Source of the DNA: an uncultured bacterium
GTDB lineage: Bacteria; Pseudomonadota; Alphaproteobacteria; Rs-D84
Reading direction: 5' to 3'
DNA: 48,593 nucleotides
Assembly: GCA_950096895.1 (NCBI GenBank)
Contig: CATNBF010000007.1
Span: 1-48,593, forward strand
A program made the position numbers and the translations under genes. Position 1 is the first letter of the stretch; the number at the start of each line of letters is the position of its first letter. Of the stretch, positions 37,649-45,686 are shown piece by piece. The notes under the pieces were generated by a model, which saw only the letters and a list, made by a program, of their open reading frames with translations, was not told the DNA's origin and did not search any database.

Positions 37649-39222
37649 TTTAATAAGCCCCCTATTCTGTTACGAACGCGGTCGCCACCCATCACCGTCA
37701 TCATAGAATATAAATCCGGTGTATTGGTTCGACCCGACAATGCCACACGCAGATTCATGGCCACATCGCCGTTTTTAATCCCCAACTTTTCGGCAATGGC
37801 GACCATCTTGGCCCACCAGGCGTCTTTATCATCGGCCGGATCGTACACCGCCAAGAATTCGCGCAACGCATCCCGGTTATAGTCAAATTCTGTATTCAGC
37901 GCATACCCCGCATCCCAGAAAAACGCCACCGTTTCCATCGTCTGACGCCATGTGATAAAATCTTTGCGGATGCGTTTGGGATTATCGCGTTCAATACCGA
38001 GTACCGCGCCCAGGTAATTAGTATCTGCAACCTGCATTTTCTGGTTATCGTCACCATATTCTTTGGCCCAATCAACAACGCGACGCACCAATTCCGGCAC
38101 CGGCAACGAAGCGATATATTCCTTGGCCCACCATTCCAATTTCTTCATATCAAACAGCGCACCCGACATTGGGATTTTTTTGGGTTTCATTTCATAATCC
38201 CAAATGGTATGCACCTGGCCTTTGGCCTTGGCTTCTTCGTATCCGGATGCCGCGATATTAAACAGATATTCCATTACTGCGTCCGTTGGCCACCCATCGC
38301 TCAGGAAATATGCCACGTTCGCCTCTGGATCTTTGCGCTTGGACAGTTTACGCTGCTTGCCGGTCTCAACATCAATTTTATCAATGGTTGATGTATGAAT
38401 ATACATCGGCGGCGTCCAACCCATCATACGGAATAATGCCACATGTAACGGGAATGATGGCAACCATTCTTCGCCGCGCACCACATGCGTTGTCCGCATA
38501 AAGTGATCATCCACCAAGTGCGCAAAATGATACGTTGGCAACCCATCGTTTGATTTGATCAAGACCAAATCTTCGTTATTTTCTGGAAACGCGATCGATC
38601 CACGTACCACATCTTTGCAAAAAATTTTATTTTCTGGATTGCCGGTCGAATACAGGCGGATCGTCGGTTTATGCCCCGCATCCAGATGCGCGATAATTTC
38701 TTGTTCGGTTAAATCACGGTCACGTGCAAATTCGCCATATATCCCGGTGGCAAAGCCTGCGGCCTTTTGATTCTCGCGTATATGTTCCATATCAGTTGCG
38801 GTTAAAAAACATGGATACGCCAGCCCACGCGCCAATAAATCGGCCACCACACTGTGGTAAATGTCGCGCCGCTCGGACTGATAATACGGGCCATATTGCG
38901 GATCATTGTCATATTTTAATCCAAATTTATCCATAGATTCATTGATAATGCGAACAGCGTCGACCACCTCTCGCTTGGTATCTGTATCTTCGATCCGCAA
39001 CATAAAGACACCGCCTGATTGCGTCGCCAACTTACAATCAATCAATGCCCCATACAACCCACCCAGATGCATAAAGCCGGTCGGACTGGGGGCAAAACGT
39101 GTCACACACGCACCATCTGGCAAATTTCGGGGCGGAAATTTTTGTTCCAGTTCATCCAACGTATACTTTGGGCTGTCGCCCAAAACACGGGCAATTAGTT
39201 GTGGTGATAATCCGTTACGCAT
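37645..39222 (-). CDS. gltX: glutamyl-tRNA synthetase with N-terminal extension
   Basis: TRFAPSPTGFMHLGGLYGAL; KLSKRKDPEAN. Confidence 0.95.
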   Translation of the reverse strand: MRNGLSPQLIARVLGDSPKYTLDELEQKFPPRNLPDGACVTRFAPSPTGFMHLGGLYGALIDCKLATQSGGVFMLRIEDTDTKREVVDAVRIINESMDKFGLKYDNDPQYGPYYQSERRDIYHSVVADLLARGLAYPCFLTATDMEHIRENQKAAGFATGIYGEFARDRDLTEQEIIAHLDAGHKPTIRLYSTGNPENKIFCKDVVRGSIAFPENNEDLVLIKSNDGLPTYHFAHLVDDHFMRTTHVVRGEEWLPSFPLHVALFRMMGWTPPMYIHTSTIDKIDVETGKQRKLSKRKDPEANVAYFLSDGWPTDAVMEYLFNIAASGYEEAKAKGQVHTIWDYEMKPKKIPMSGALFDMKKLEWWAKEYIASLPVPELVRRVVDWAKEYGDDNQKMQVADTNYLGAVLGIERDNPKRIRKDFITWRQTMETVAFFWDAGYALNTEFDYNRDALREFLAVYDPADDKDAWWAKMVAIAEKLGIKNGDVAMNLRVALSGRTNTPDLYSMMTVMGGDRVRNRIGGLLK

Positions 39223-39226
39223 TTTT

Positions 39227-39775
39227 CTAATCCTTTTCCCATTCTGATTTTAATTTTGAAAACACTGCAAGATCCCGAAATTCCCCATTACGAATTTGCA
39301 GGGCGGCACGCATGACCCCTTCACGAACAAATCCCAAACGCGTTGCCACCCCAATTGACGACGTGTTATCCACCGCCGCCATGATAACAACACGGTTCAT
39401 TCCCCGTTCAAACAGCATCCCCATCAACACCCGCGCTGCACGCGTCATAATCCCGCGGCCTGTATATTCCCGATCCAACCAATATCCCAATTCTATTGAC
39501 GCATCGCGCACAGATTCTGCATGCGCATCAATCGACCCAATCAAATGCCCATCTTGCATAATGATATAGGCCGGCACATCCCGGCGTTCCACCATGCGCA
39601 AGGGTTCAATTTCATCTTCGGCCTGGCCAATACGGGGCACCCACGGTAAATACGCCCCCAAATAATCCCGATTTTTATCAACCACATGAAACAATTGCGT
39701 CGCGTTTTCACATGTCGCCGGTATTTTTTCCAGTAAAAAATCGCCACATTCAATCCGTGATGGATATTCTGTCAT
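39227..39775 (-). CDS. GNAT acetyltransferase (RimJ/RimL-like)
   Basis: IELGYWLDREYTGRGIMTRAARVL...IGVATRLGFVREGVMR. Confidence 0.88.
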   Translation of the reverse strand: MTEYPSRIECGDFLLEKIPATCENATQLFHVVDKNRDYLGAYLPWVPRIGQAEDEIEPLRMVERRDVPAYIIMQDGHLIGSIDAHAESVRDASIELGYWLDREYTGRGIMTRAARVLMGMLFERGMNRVVIMAAVDNTSSIGVATRLGFVREGVMRAALQIRNGEFRDLAVFSKLKSEWEKD

Positions 39776-39816
39776 TTCATCTTGCCCTTTGATCCTTGGC
39801 ATTTTATACTAAATAT

Positions 39817-40449
39817 ATGGAAAAACAAGAAATAAGAACTTTTGGTCGCCGGCATGGGAAAAAATTATCCCCGCGCAAGACGGCGTTGATTAACGAACTG
39901 CTGCCGGTATTAATGCCTGAACCCGGGTATTCCGGTCGGCGCATATTGGAAATTGGATTTGGGGCCGGCGAACATGTACGCTCCCTGGCGACTGCAAATC
40001 CCAATGCTGAAATCATTGGGGCAGAACCCTTTGTTAATGGGGTGGCGGCATTGCTATCGGCGATAACAAATCCGGAAACAAATGCGATTATGTCCCCCTA
40101 TCAAAACATTCGCATATTTCCCGATGACGTGCGCATTTTGTTACGCGATCCTGCCTATCGTTTTGATGAAATTTGGGTCCTGCACCCGGATCCTTGGCCC
40201 AAGGCAAAACATGAAAAACGCCGTTTATTACAGGCAGAATTTATATCCCTATTGGGGCAACATTTGCGCGATGGGGGCCGCATTATTATTGGCACCGACC
40301 ATTGGGGGTATTATGACTGGATTATAGATCAGGTTAAAAACACGTCTATGCGCATGATTTCTGGGGAAATTGATGTTATTCATACCCGGTATCAAAACAA
40401 GAATATGGCCGCCACAGATACCCCAAAATATCTTGTTCTGGGGCATTAA
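39817..40449 (+). CDS. trmB: tRNA (guanine-N7-)-methyltransferase TrmB
   Basis: LEIGFGAGEH; VLHPDPWPKAKHEKRRL; IGTDHWGYYDW. Confidence 0.95.
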   Translation: MEKQEIRTFGRRHGKKLSPRKTALINELLPVLMPEPGYSGRRILEIGFGAGEHVRSLATANPNAEIIGAEPFVNGVAALLSAITNPETNAIMSPYQNIRIFPDDVRILLRDPAYRFDEIWVLHPDPWPKAKHEKRRLLQAEFISLLGQHLRDGGRIIIGTDHWGYYDWIIDQVKNTSMRMISGEIDVIHTRYQNKNMAATDTPKYLVLGH

Positions 40450-41105
40450 ACCGGAATGAAAAAGCGCGCCGCCGCCGCCCCATTGGGGCGCATTTTTTGC
40501 GTTAATCGTGATGCCATCACATGACGGGTTAAATCATCCCCCAGGGCAAAGTTCAATTCCCCATCGAACGCCCCTGCATCCCAATTGTCCAGCATTCCAT
40601 ACACACGCCCCAGAAAATCAGATGATAAACCAACACTGTTGTCACATGTAATCATCAATCCATCGGCCCGCACACGCCCCAGGCCTGAAAAAACATATGA
40701 CCACTGATCGGGTTCAACATCTGATGCATCTAATGCAATGGTTAAATTTTTATTAAAGAACAGATCATCACGCACCACATGCATATCATCGGCAAATGCC
40801 CCGATGGCGCGCCGCCGCATAGTGACAATAACCCCATCGGCCCCATGCATAAACGCATTCTTGGCCCCCCGCGCCAACTCAGATGCCGAATCACGTCCGG
40901 CCCCATATTCCAGATATGCCCAGATTTCAATCCCCCGCCCTTCGACCCATGGCCATACCACACGCACCGCATCAGGGGTCATCACCACCGTCCTGATCTG
41001 ATGTGTGGTGACATATTCAATGGCCCGGGCCAATTCGGTCGCATCTGCATCGGCAATCCATGCGCCCCAATTAATTTCAGATAAAAGATTGTCTGTTTCA
41101 ATCAT
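40446..41105 (-). CDS. hypothetical protein, possible DeoC/TIM-barrel-like fold
   Basis: beta-alpha pattern TVVMTPDAVRVVWPWVEGRGIEIWAYLEYGAGRDSASELARGAKNAFMHGADGVIV. Confidence 0.5.
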   Translation of the reverse strand: MIETDNLLSEINWGAWIADADATELARAIEYVTTHQIRTVVMTPDAVRVVWPWVEGRGIEIWAYLEYGAGRDSASELARGAKNAFMHGADGVIVTMRRRAIGAFADDMHVVRDDLFFNKNLTIALDASDVEPDQWSYVFSGLGRVRADGLMITCDNSVGLSSDFLGRVYGMLDNWDAGAFDGELNFALGDDLTRHVMASRLTQKMRPNGAAAARFFIPV

Positions 41106-41147
41106 TTGCTTTTCACTTTATCATAAATATGATAGAATCAAAGGCAA

Positions 41148-42092
41148 ATGAAAAAGCAAATTGATTTTATATTGCTGGGGACATTGTGGACACTGGCGGT
41201 CGCACTGGGGGCCAGCTTTTGGATCAACAACCAATTTGGTTTTAATATCTTTTCGGCCGCACATTGGCGTTATCTGGCCGGGATTCAGGCATCTGGGGTA
41301 AATGTCCGCACATCATTTTATGTGGCAATTGCGGTTTCTGTTGCGGTGTTAATAATGGGATTGTATTTGTTAATGCTGCCGCGGTGGCGGGGACTGCGCC
41401 TTGGGGCCCGAATCCGCCGTCGTGAACGTATGCAACGCCAAAACGATAATCTAAACAAAAATCCGTCCCCCGATCAGATGCCGGATGCCAGTGTTCGCAT
41501 TTCTGGCATTACCCCAGAACCCGAACAAGTCCCCCATGGCCCAACCGCGGCAATGCGGCCGCCACGGCTAAACCTGGGGATTGGGCATACGCGCCCACGA
41601 CATACAGAAATCCCGGCCAATCCATCAACCGATACAATGGCGCATTCGCGGATCGCCCCCCCAATGACATCTGTGGCCAAGACAGATGAAAACGCCGACA
41701 AGATTCAACAGATATTTTCTGATGCGGGCTATGTCATCAAAACCGCACCCCGCATTGCCGGCGTTCAATTGGCGGCATTTGCCATTGGTGCAGATGAAAT
41801 CTTGTGGATGGGCGCAACGAATATAGAGCCACAGCGACTAGAAAAATCAATCGAACGGATCAAGACAGTCTTTCATGACACATTGGATAACATCGAAATT
41901 CATGTCCATGGCTTTGTCATTGGGCCATACGCCACAGAAAATTCAGACATCCATGTCTGGGCGGATATAAACGAGCTGGCGGAATATATATCCGCACACC
42001 CGGCCCCCGCCATCCCAGACGAAGGACGCGAAGACTTTGATGCATACGCAGAATATATTGAAACAGTTGCCAATTATCTAACCAAGGTATAA
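41148..42092 (+). CDS. two-TM protein with proline-rich linker and C-terminal alpha/beta domain
   Basis: TMs near residues 10-27 and 58-80; long low-complexity linker; soluble C-terminus. Confidence 0.75.
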   Translation: MKKQIDFILLGTLWTLAVALGASFWINNQFGFNIFSAAHWRYLAGIQASGVNVRTSFYVAIAVSVAVLIMGLYLLMLPRWRGLRLGARIRRRERMQRQNDNLNKNPSPDQMPDASVRISGITPEPEQVPHGPTAAMRPPRLNLGIGHTRPRHTEIPANPSTDTMAHSRIAPPMTSVAKTDENADKIQQIFSDAGYVIKTAPRIAGVQLAAFAIGADEILWMGATNIEPQRLEKSIERIKTVFHDTLDNIEIHVHGFVIGPYATENSDIHVWADINELAEYISAHPAPAIPDEGREDFDAYAEYIETVANYLTKV

Positions 42093-42096
42093 ATAA

Positions 42097-42606
42097 ATGA
42101 ACATGACACAAACAGCGGCGGAACAAAGATTGGCGGCATTGGGTCTGGATGATATGCCTGTGATGGAATTTTGCCCCCGGGCCTGTGCAGTTAAACCAGA
42201 TTGGTTTGAAAAATATCGACAATTACGTCATGAATTTATGCGATCATTGATGTCTGATTCGATTCAAGAATTGGCGTTTATTAACCTAAGCCAGGATGAA
42301 TTCCAGGCCTTGATCATGGGCCAGCGTATGCCGGCCAATATGTCATTGCGTTTTCGTGTTCCCTTGAATTGGGGTGGGGAACTGGCGATAGATAATCTGT
42401 TTATGTGCCGCACATTTCCGCATTCCCATAATCTGGATCGATTTATTATCGAACAAAACGGGGGGGAAAAAATCTGGTTGCCGAATCCGGCAAAAAAAGT
42501 TTATGTTCCCGCGCATACCGCCGGTGGCGGTGATGGGGGAAATGCCACATCGGACCGTCTGGCCCAGATGGCGGCGCAACTGGCTGCAAATCGGGGAATG
42601 GAATAA
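42097..42606 (+). CDS. hypothetical protein
   Basis: 169-aa ORF 4 nt after previous gene; no recognised family. Confidence 0.7.
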   Translation: MNMTQTAAEQRLAALGLDDMPVMEFCPRACAVKPDWFEKYRQLRHEFMRSLMSDSIQELAFINLSQDEFQALIMGQRMPANMSLRFRVPLNWGGELAIDNLFMCRTFPHSHNLDRFIIEQNGGEKIWLPNPAKKVYVPAHTAGGGDGGNATSDRLAQMAAQLAANRGME

Positions 42607-42618
42607 AGGGGACGCCAT

Positions 42619-43053
42619 ATGACACGTGATGAATTTTTGGCATCGGCCCGCGCCCATGGGGCAACATTGGGCAATGCGGCCAGTGCGCACGATATTGAAC
42701 TAACCTGCTCTGGACTGCAGCGATTACGGGCGGCCACATTGCCGGCATATATGCGTGAATTTTATACCATCTGTGGGGGTGTTATCTTGGGCAACGCGTT
42801 TATTTTTGGGCCCACAGAAATCCCCAACGAATTACAATATCCCATGCCCCCGATCACAACCATTAATGATGAAATACGCGATCTATCGATTATGCGCGGG
42901 ATGACGGTTTGGGGACGAAATGATTTGTTCTGGTTTGGATTTGATGCATTTGGAACATGCTATATGCTGGATAACCTTAACCTGAATAAATTACGTAAAT
43001 ATGATGACCCCTATCGCGCCATGATTGATTGCATCGCCATCGGCAAATTATAA
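42619..43053 (+). CDS. SMI1/KNR4 (SUKH)-like protein
   Basis: LPAYMREFYTICGGVILGNAFIFGPTEI ... MTVWGRNDLFWFGFDAFGTCYMLDN. Confidence 0.5.
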   Translation: MTRDEFLASARAHGATLGNAASAHDIELTCSGLQRLRAATLPAYMREFYTICGGVILGNAFIFGPTEIPNELQYPMPPITTINDEIRDLSIMRGMTVWGRNDLFWFGFDAFGTCYMLDNLNLNKLRKYDDPYRAMIDCIAIGKL

Positions 43054-43067
43054 AAGAAACACATCCT

Positions 43068-43265
43068 ATGAAAAAAATATCTGTTTCATTATCAGGACAC
43101 CAGACCAGCATTTCCCTGGAACCAGAATTTATTGACGTTTTGCATCAAATTGCGCGCGCACGCGCACAATCAATGGCATCCCTTATTGGCGAAATCGATG
43201 CGCAGCGGGGAAATAAAAACCTATCGTCGGCGATTCGGGTTTGGGTCTTGGATCATAAACAATAA
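43068..43265 (+). CDS. ribbon-helix-helix domain protein (RHH_4-like)
   Basis: MKKISVSLSGHQTSISLEPEFIDVLHQIARARAQSMASLIGEIDAQRGNKNLSSAIRVWVLDHKQ. Confidence 0.85.
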   Translation: MKKISVSLSGHQTSISLEPEFIDVLHQIARARAQSMASLIGEIDAQRGNKNLSSAIRVWVLDHKQ

Positions 43266-43270
43266 AGTCA

Positions 43271-43555
43271 TTAATGTTTATCCCCTGCCCTGGGCTGGGC
43301 CCGCTGGACGGCACGACGTTCGGCAACAATGGTATCTAAAATATCGGCAAAGTAAGACATCGGTTGATTTAATGTATCCAATATTTTGGCAATACTTTGC
43401 ATGGTCGGCCAACGCGGTTTATTGGCAGAACTGTAACGCTTGCTTTTGTTAAATGCCGTAGAACACAGCCCACACCGAATCGCCAATCCAGATGGCGTTA
43501 ATCCATTTTTTGCCGCAATTGTGTCAATGGCACGCCAAACGTCTGTATGCTCCAT
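43271..43555 (-). CDS. XRE-type HTH protein resembling the N-terminus of S24/LexA-like repressors
   Basis: IAAKNGLTPSGLAIRCGLCSTAFNKSKRYSSANKPRWPTMQSIAKILDTLNQ. Confidence 0.75.
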   Translation of the reverse strand: MEHTDVWRAIDTIAAKNGLTPSGLAIRCGLCSTAFNKSKRYSSANKPRWPTMQSIAKILDTLNQPMSYFADILDTIVAERRAVQRAQPRAGDKH

Positions 43556-43944
43556 GGGCTCTCTCCCTTGTTATTCTCATCTTAACTATACGGGAATATT
43601 TCCTATTATTCAACCTATGATTATAAGTTTCTTTTCTCAAAATGTTGAAAATTGTGGATTTTGATCTTTTATTCCTACAACCTATACGCGATACTAATTA
43701 TTAAAGAATCCAAAGATTGAATTTATATCTGGATTTATTGCAGATACAATTTTTTAGACGTCTGTGATCGATCAATAAAAAAATGAATACCCTATTGCCA
43801 TTTACGCATTTTCTATGGCGCGTTATAAAATTTAAGTGTTTGGCGATTGAGGGGCGTCAAAATAAGCAAAATAAAATGCAAATATGACGCAATATCATCC
43901 TGAATGATACCTTCTTAATCCCGATCGCCTAACACCACACAAAA

Positions 43945-44226
43945 TTATCGTTGCCCAGATTTTGCCAACTCTGCCATTTTGTGATGACATAATTCAGAAA
44001 TATTAACGCCATTTTGCACCGCATTGCAAAATGCGCACATGGCATCAAACTGACCACCTTGGCGCACATGCCATGAAACAAAGGTCATTGTTTCTGGATC
44101 CTGACAGATCATTTGTTGGCAAATATCACCATAATTTCTAAACACACATTCAGAACAATTCCCCGGCCCATGAACACGTTTGGGATAAAGTTGCGCATCT
44201 AAATTATAAATACTTTTTGAAATCAT
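43945..44226 (-). CDS. small cysteine-rich protein
   Basis: Cys pairs NCSEC, ICQQMIC, MCAFC plus LCHH; candidate metal site. Confidence 0.65.
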   Translation of the reverse strand: MISKSIYNLDAQLYPKRVHGPGNCSECVFRNYGDICQQMICQDPETMTFVSWHVRQGGQFDAMCAFCNAVQNGVNISELCHHKMAELAKSGQR

Positions 44227-44231
44227 AAATA

Positions 44232-44268
44232 AAAACCCCATAATTTTTTTTCAAATTATGGGGGAATT
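44232..44268 (-). terminator. terminator-like hairpin upstream of tatA
   Basis: ccccataattt/aaattatgggg inverted repeat flanked by A/T runs. Confidence 0.65.
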
Positions 44269-44270
44269 TT

Positions 44271-44561
44271 TTACTTTTTCAAGCTTTTCTTTGCGCCTGT
44301 ACGCGTGGCCGGGGCCGCTTTTTTTGTTTTGGACCGCGTCGCTGGGGCGGTGGTGGCATTTTTTTTCGCCCCTGCCGCACGATGGGCGTTGGCACGCGCC
44401 TGGACCACGTCACGGGTTGCATCTTTTGTTTCTTTAATTTCTTTCTTAAAGATATTGATGCCGTTGGCCATATTTTTCATCAAACCCGGGATTTTATTAT
44501 GCCCGAACAAGACCAAGACCAACACAACGATTAATAGAATTTCCCAAAAACCTGCTCTCAT
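44271..44561 (-). CDS. tatA: Sec-independent translocase TatA
   Basis: MRAGFWEILLIVVLVLVLFGHNKIPGLMKNMANGINIFKKEI. Confidence 0.88.
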   Translation of the reverse strand: MRAGFWEILLIVVLVLVLFGHNKIPGLMKNMANGINIFKKEIKETKDATRDVVQARANAHRAAGAKKNATTAPATRSKTKKAAPATRTGAKKSLKK

Positions 44562-44576
44562 CTTTTTTATTCCTTT

Positions 44577-45368
44577 TTATTTTGCGACATAGCAATCCAA
44601 GCCATCAGATTTCGCATTACGGCAAAAACCATTGGCTTCGTTTGCATCGGCAAAGGCAATCCGCAAACGGTATGTTGTTGTTCCATTAGGCAACTGGGCC
44701 GCCAGAATAACAAACTGCTTGCCGGCGAACAAACCACTGTGTGCGGCACGGATTTTCTTTTCGGCATTTTCCGCCGCGCTGCGCGTGCTATATGAACCGA
44801 ACTGCACGTACCATGACCCACGTGTTGCATTTTGCGGTTTCTTTGGGGCCGGTTTTTTTGCCGGTGTTACACCAGACTTTTGCTGGCTAACCTTTTTCGG
44901 GGCGGGCTTGGCCGCCGGCTTGTTTCCTGCATCCGGACGAAAAGTGACATCTTGACGATCTTCGATAACACGTACCGGAACCCCTGGGGTGCCATATGTT
45001 GGATTGGGTTGCGCGACAGGTGCCGGCTGTGGTTCTAGGGTGGGTTTATGAACAAGCGTCGGTGTCGGCACCGCCGGCATAACCACATCCACCTTTGGCG
45101 TTGGAACGGGTGTCGGCACCGCCGACCCATCAACCGTTACAACGGGTGCATCTAAATCAATTTCAATTGATGATTTCGGTTCAGACCCAATGACACGAAT
45201 AATAACAAATATGGCCAAGACCAATATCAAAGACCCCAGCCCCAGCAGCAGCCACGGCTTTTTCGGACGCGGCGCGGCAAACGGAGTTGCCGCCGGCAAC
45301 GCATCATCAATGGCCGTATCATCGCCCAGATCTAATAAGTCCAAGTTATCATCCATCTCTTTATCCAT
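44577..45368 (-). CDS. SPOR-domain membrane protein
   Basis: One TM then Pro/Lys linker and C-terminal WYVQFGSYSTRSAAENAEKKIRA...TYRLRIAFADANEANGFCRNAK. Confidence 0.88.
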   Translation of the reverse strand: MDKEMDDNLDLLDLGDDTAIDDALPAATPFAAPRPKKPWLLLGLGSLILVLAIFVIIRVIGSEPKSSIEIDLDAPVVTVDGSAVPTPVPTPKVDVVMPAVPTPTLVHKPTLEPQPAPVAQPNPTYGTPGVPVRVIEDRQDVTFRPDAGNKPAAKPAPKKVSQQKSGVTPAKKPAPKKPQNATRGSWYVQFGSYSTRSAAENAEKKIRAAHSGLFAGKQFVILAAQLPNGTTTYRLRIAFADANEANGFCRNAKSDGLDCYVAK

Positions 45369-45405
45369 AATATCCCCCATAAAATATGTTACCCCTATTA
45401 TATCA

Positions 45406-45447
45406 CAAAAAATCCCCCAGACCAAGAAAATATCTGGGGGTATGATT
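45406..45447 (-). terminator. intrinsic terminator downstream of small lipoprotein
   Basis: CCCCCAGA...TCTGGGGG followed by ATTTTTT on minus strand. Confidence 0.75.
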
Positions 45448-45474
45448 TTTTTAAGTTCGCGCCAACATGACCCT

Positions 45475-45615
45475 TTATTTTGGCATCTGGCCAAAGTTCG
45501 GCGGAACAATCAATTTGTGGTTTTGTTCTACGATGGGTTCCACCTCACACTTGTGACAGCAGCCGCCCAACACGCCCATCACCCCCAGTATCAACATTAA
45601 TTTCTTCATATCCAT
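45475..45615 (-). CDS. small lipoprotein (~46 aa)
   Basis: MDMKKLMLILGVMGVLGGCCHKCEVEPIVEQNHKLIVPPNFGQMPK; lipobox LGGC. Confidence 0.65.
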   Translation of the reverse strand: MDMKKLMLILGVMGVLGGCCHKCEVEPIVEQNHKLIVPPNFGQMPK

Positions 45616-45647
45616 CCCCCTTGGTCTGATTATTGTATACAACGGCA

Positions 45648-45679
45648 TTGTTGGTAACAATGGGTATTGTTACCAACAA
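45648..45679 (-). terminator. perfect 14-bp inverted repeat, thrS 3' end
   Basis: TTGTTGGTAACAAT-GGGT-ATTGTTACCAACAA. Confidence 0.6.
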
Positions 45680-45686
45680 ACGACCT

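Noticed and set aside
43566-43944. Chromosomal origin (oriC) assignment
   Set aside because: Only one weak DnaA-box-like match and no clustered boxes or flanking ori markers; not enough to call an origin.
45190-45600. 136-aa plus-strand ORF over the SPOR-protein N-terminus and small lipoprotein
   Set aside because: Antisense to a recognisable TM/SPOR protein and lipoprotein.
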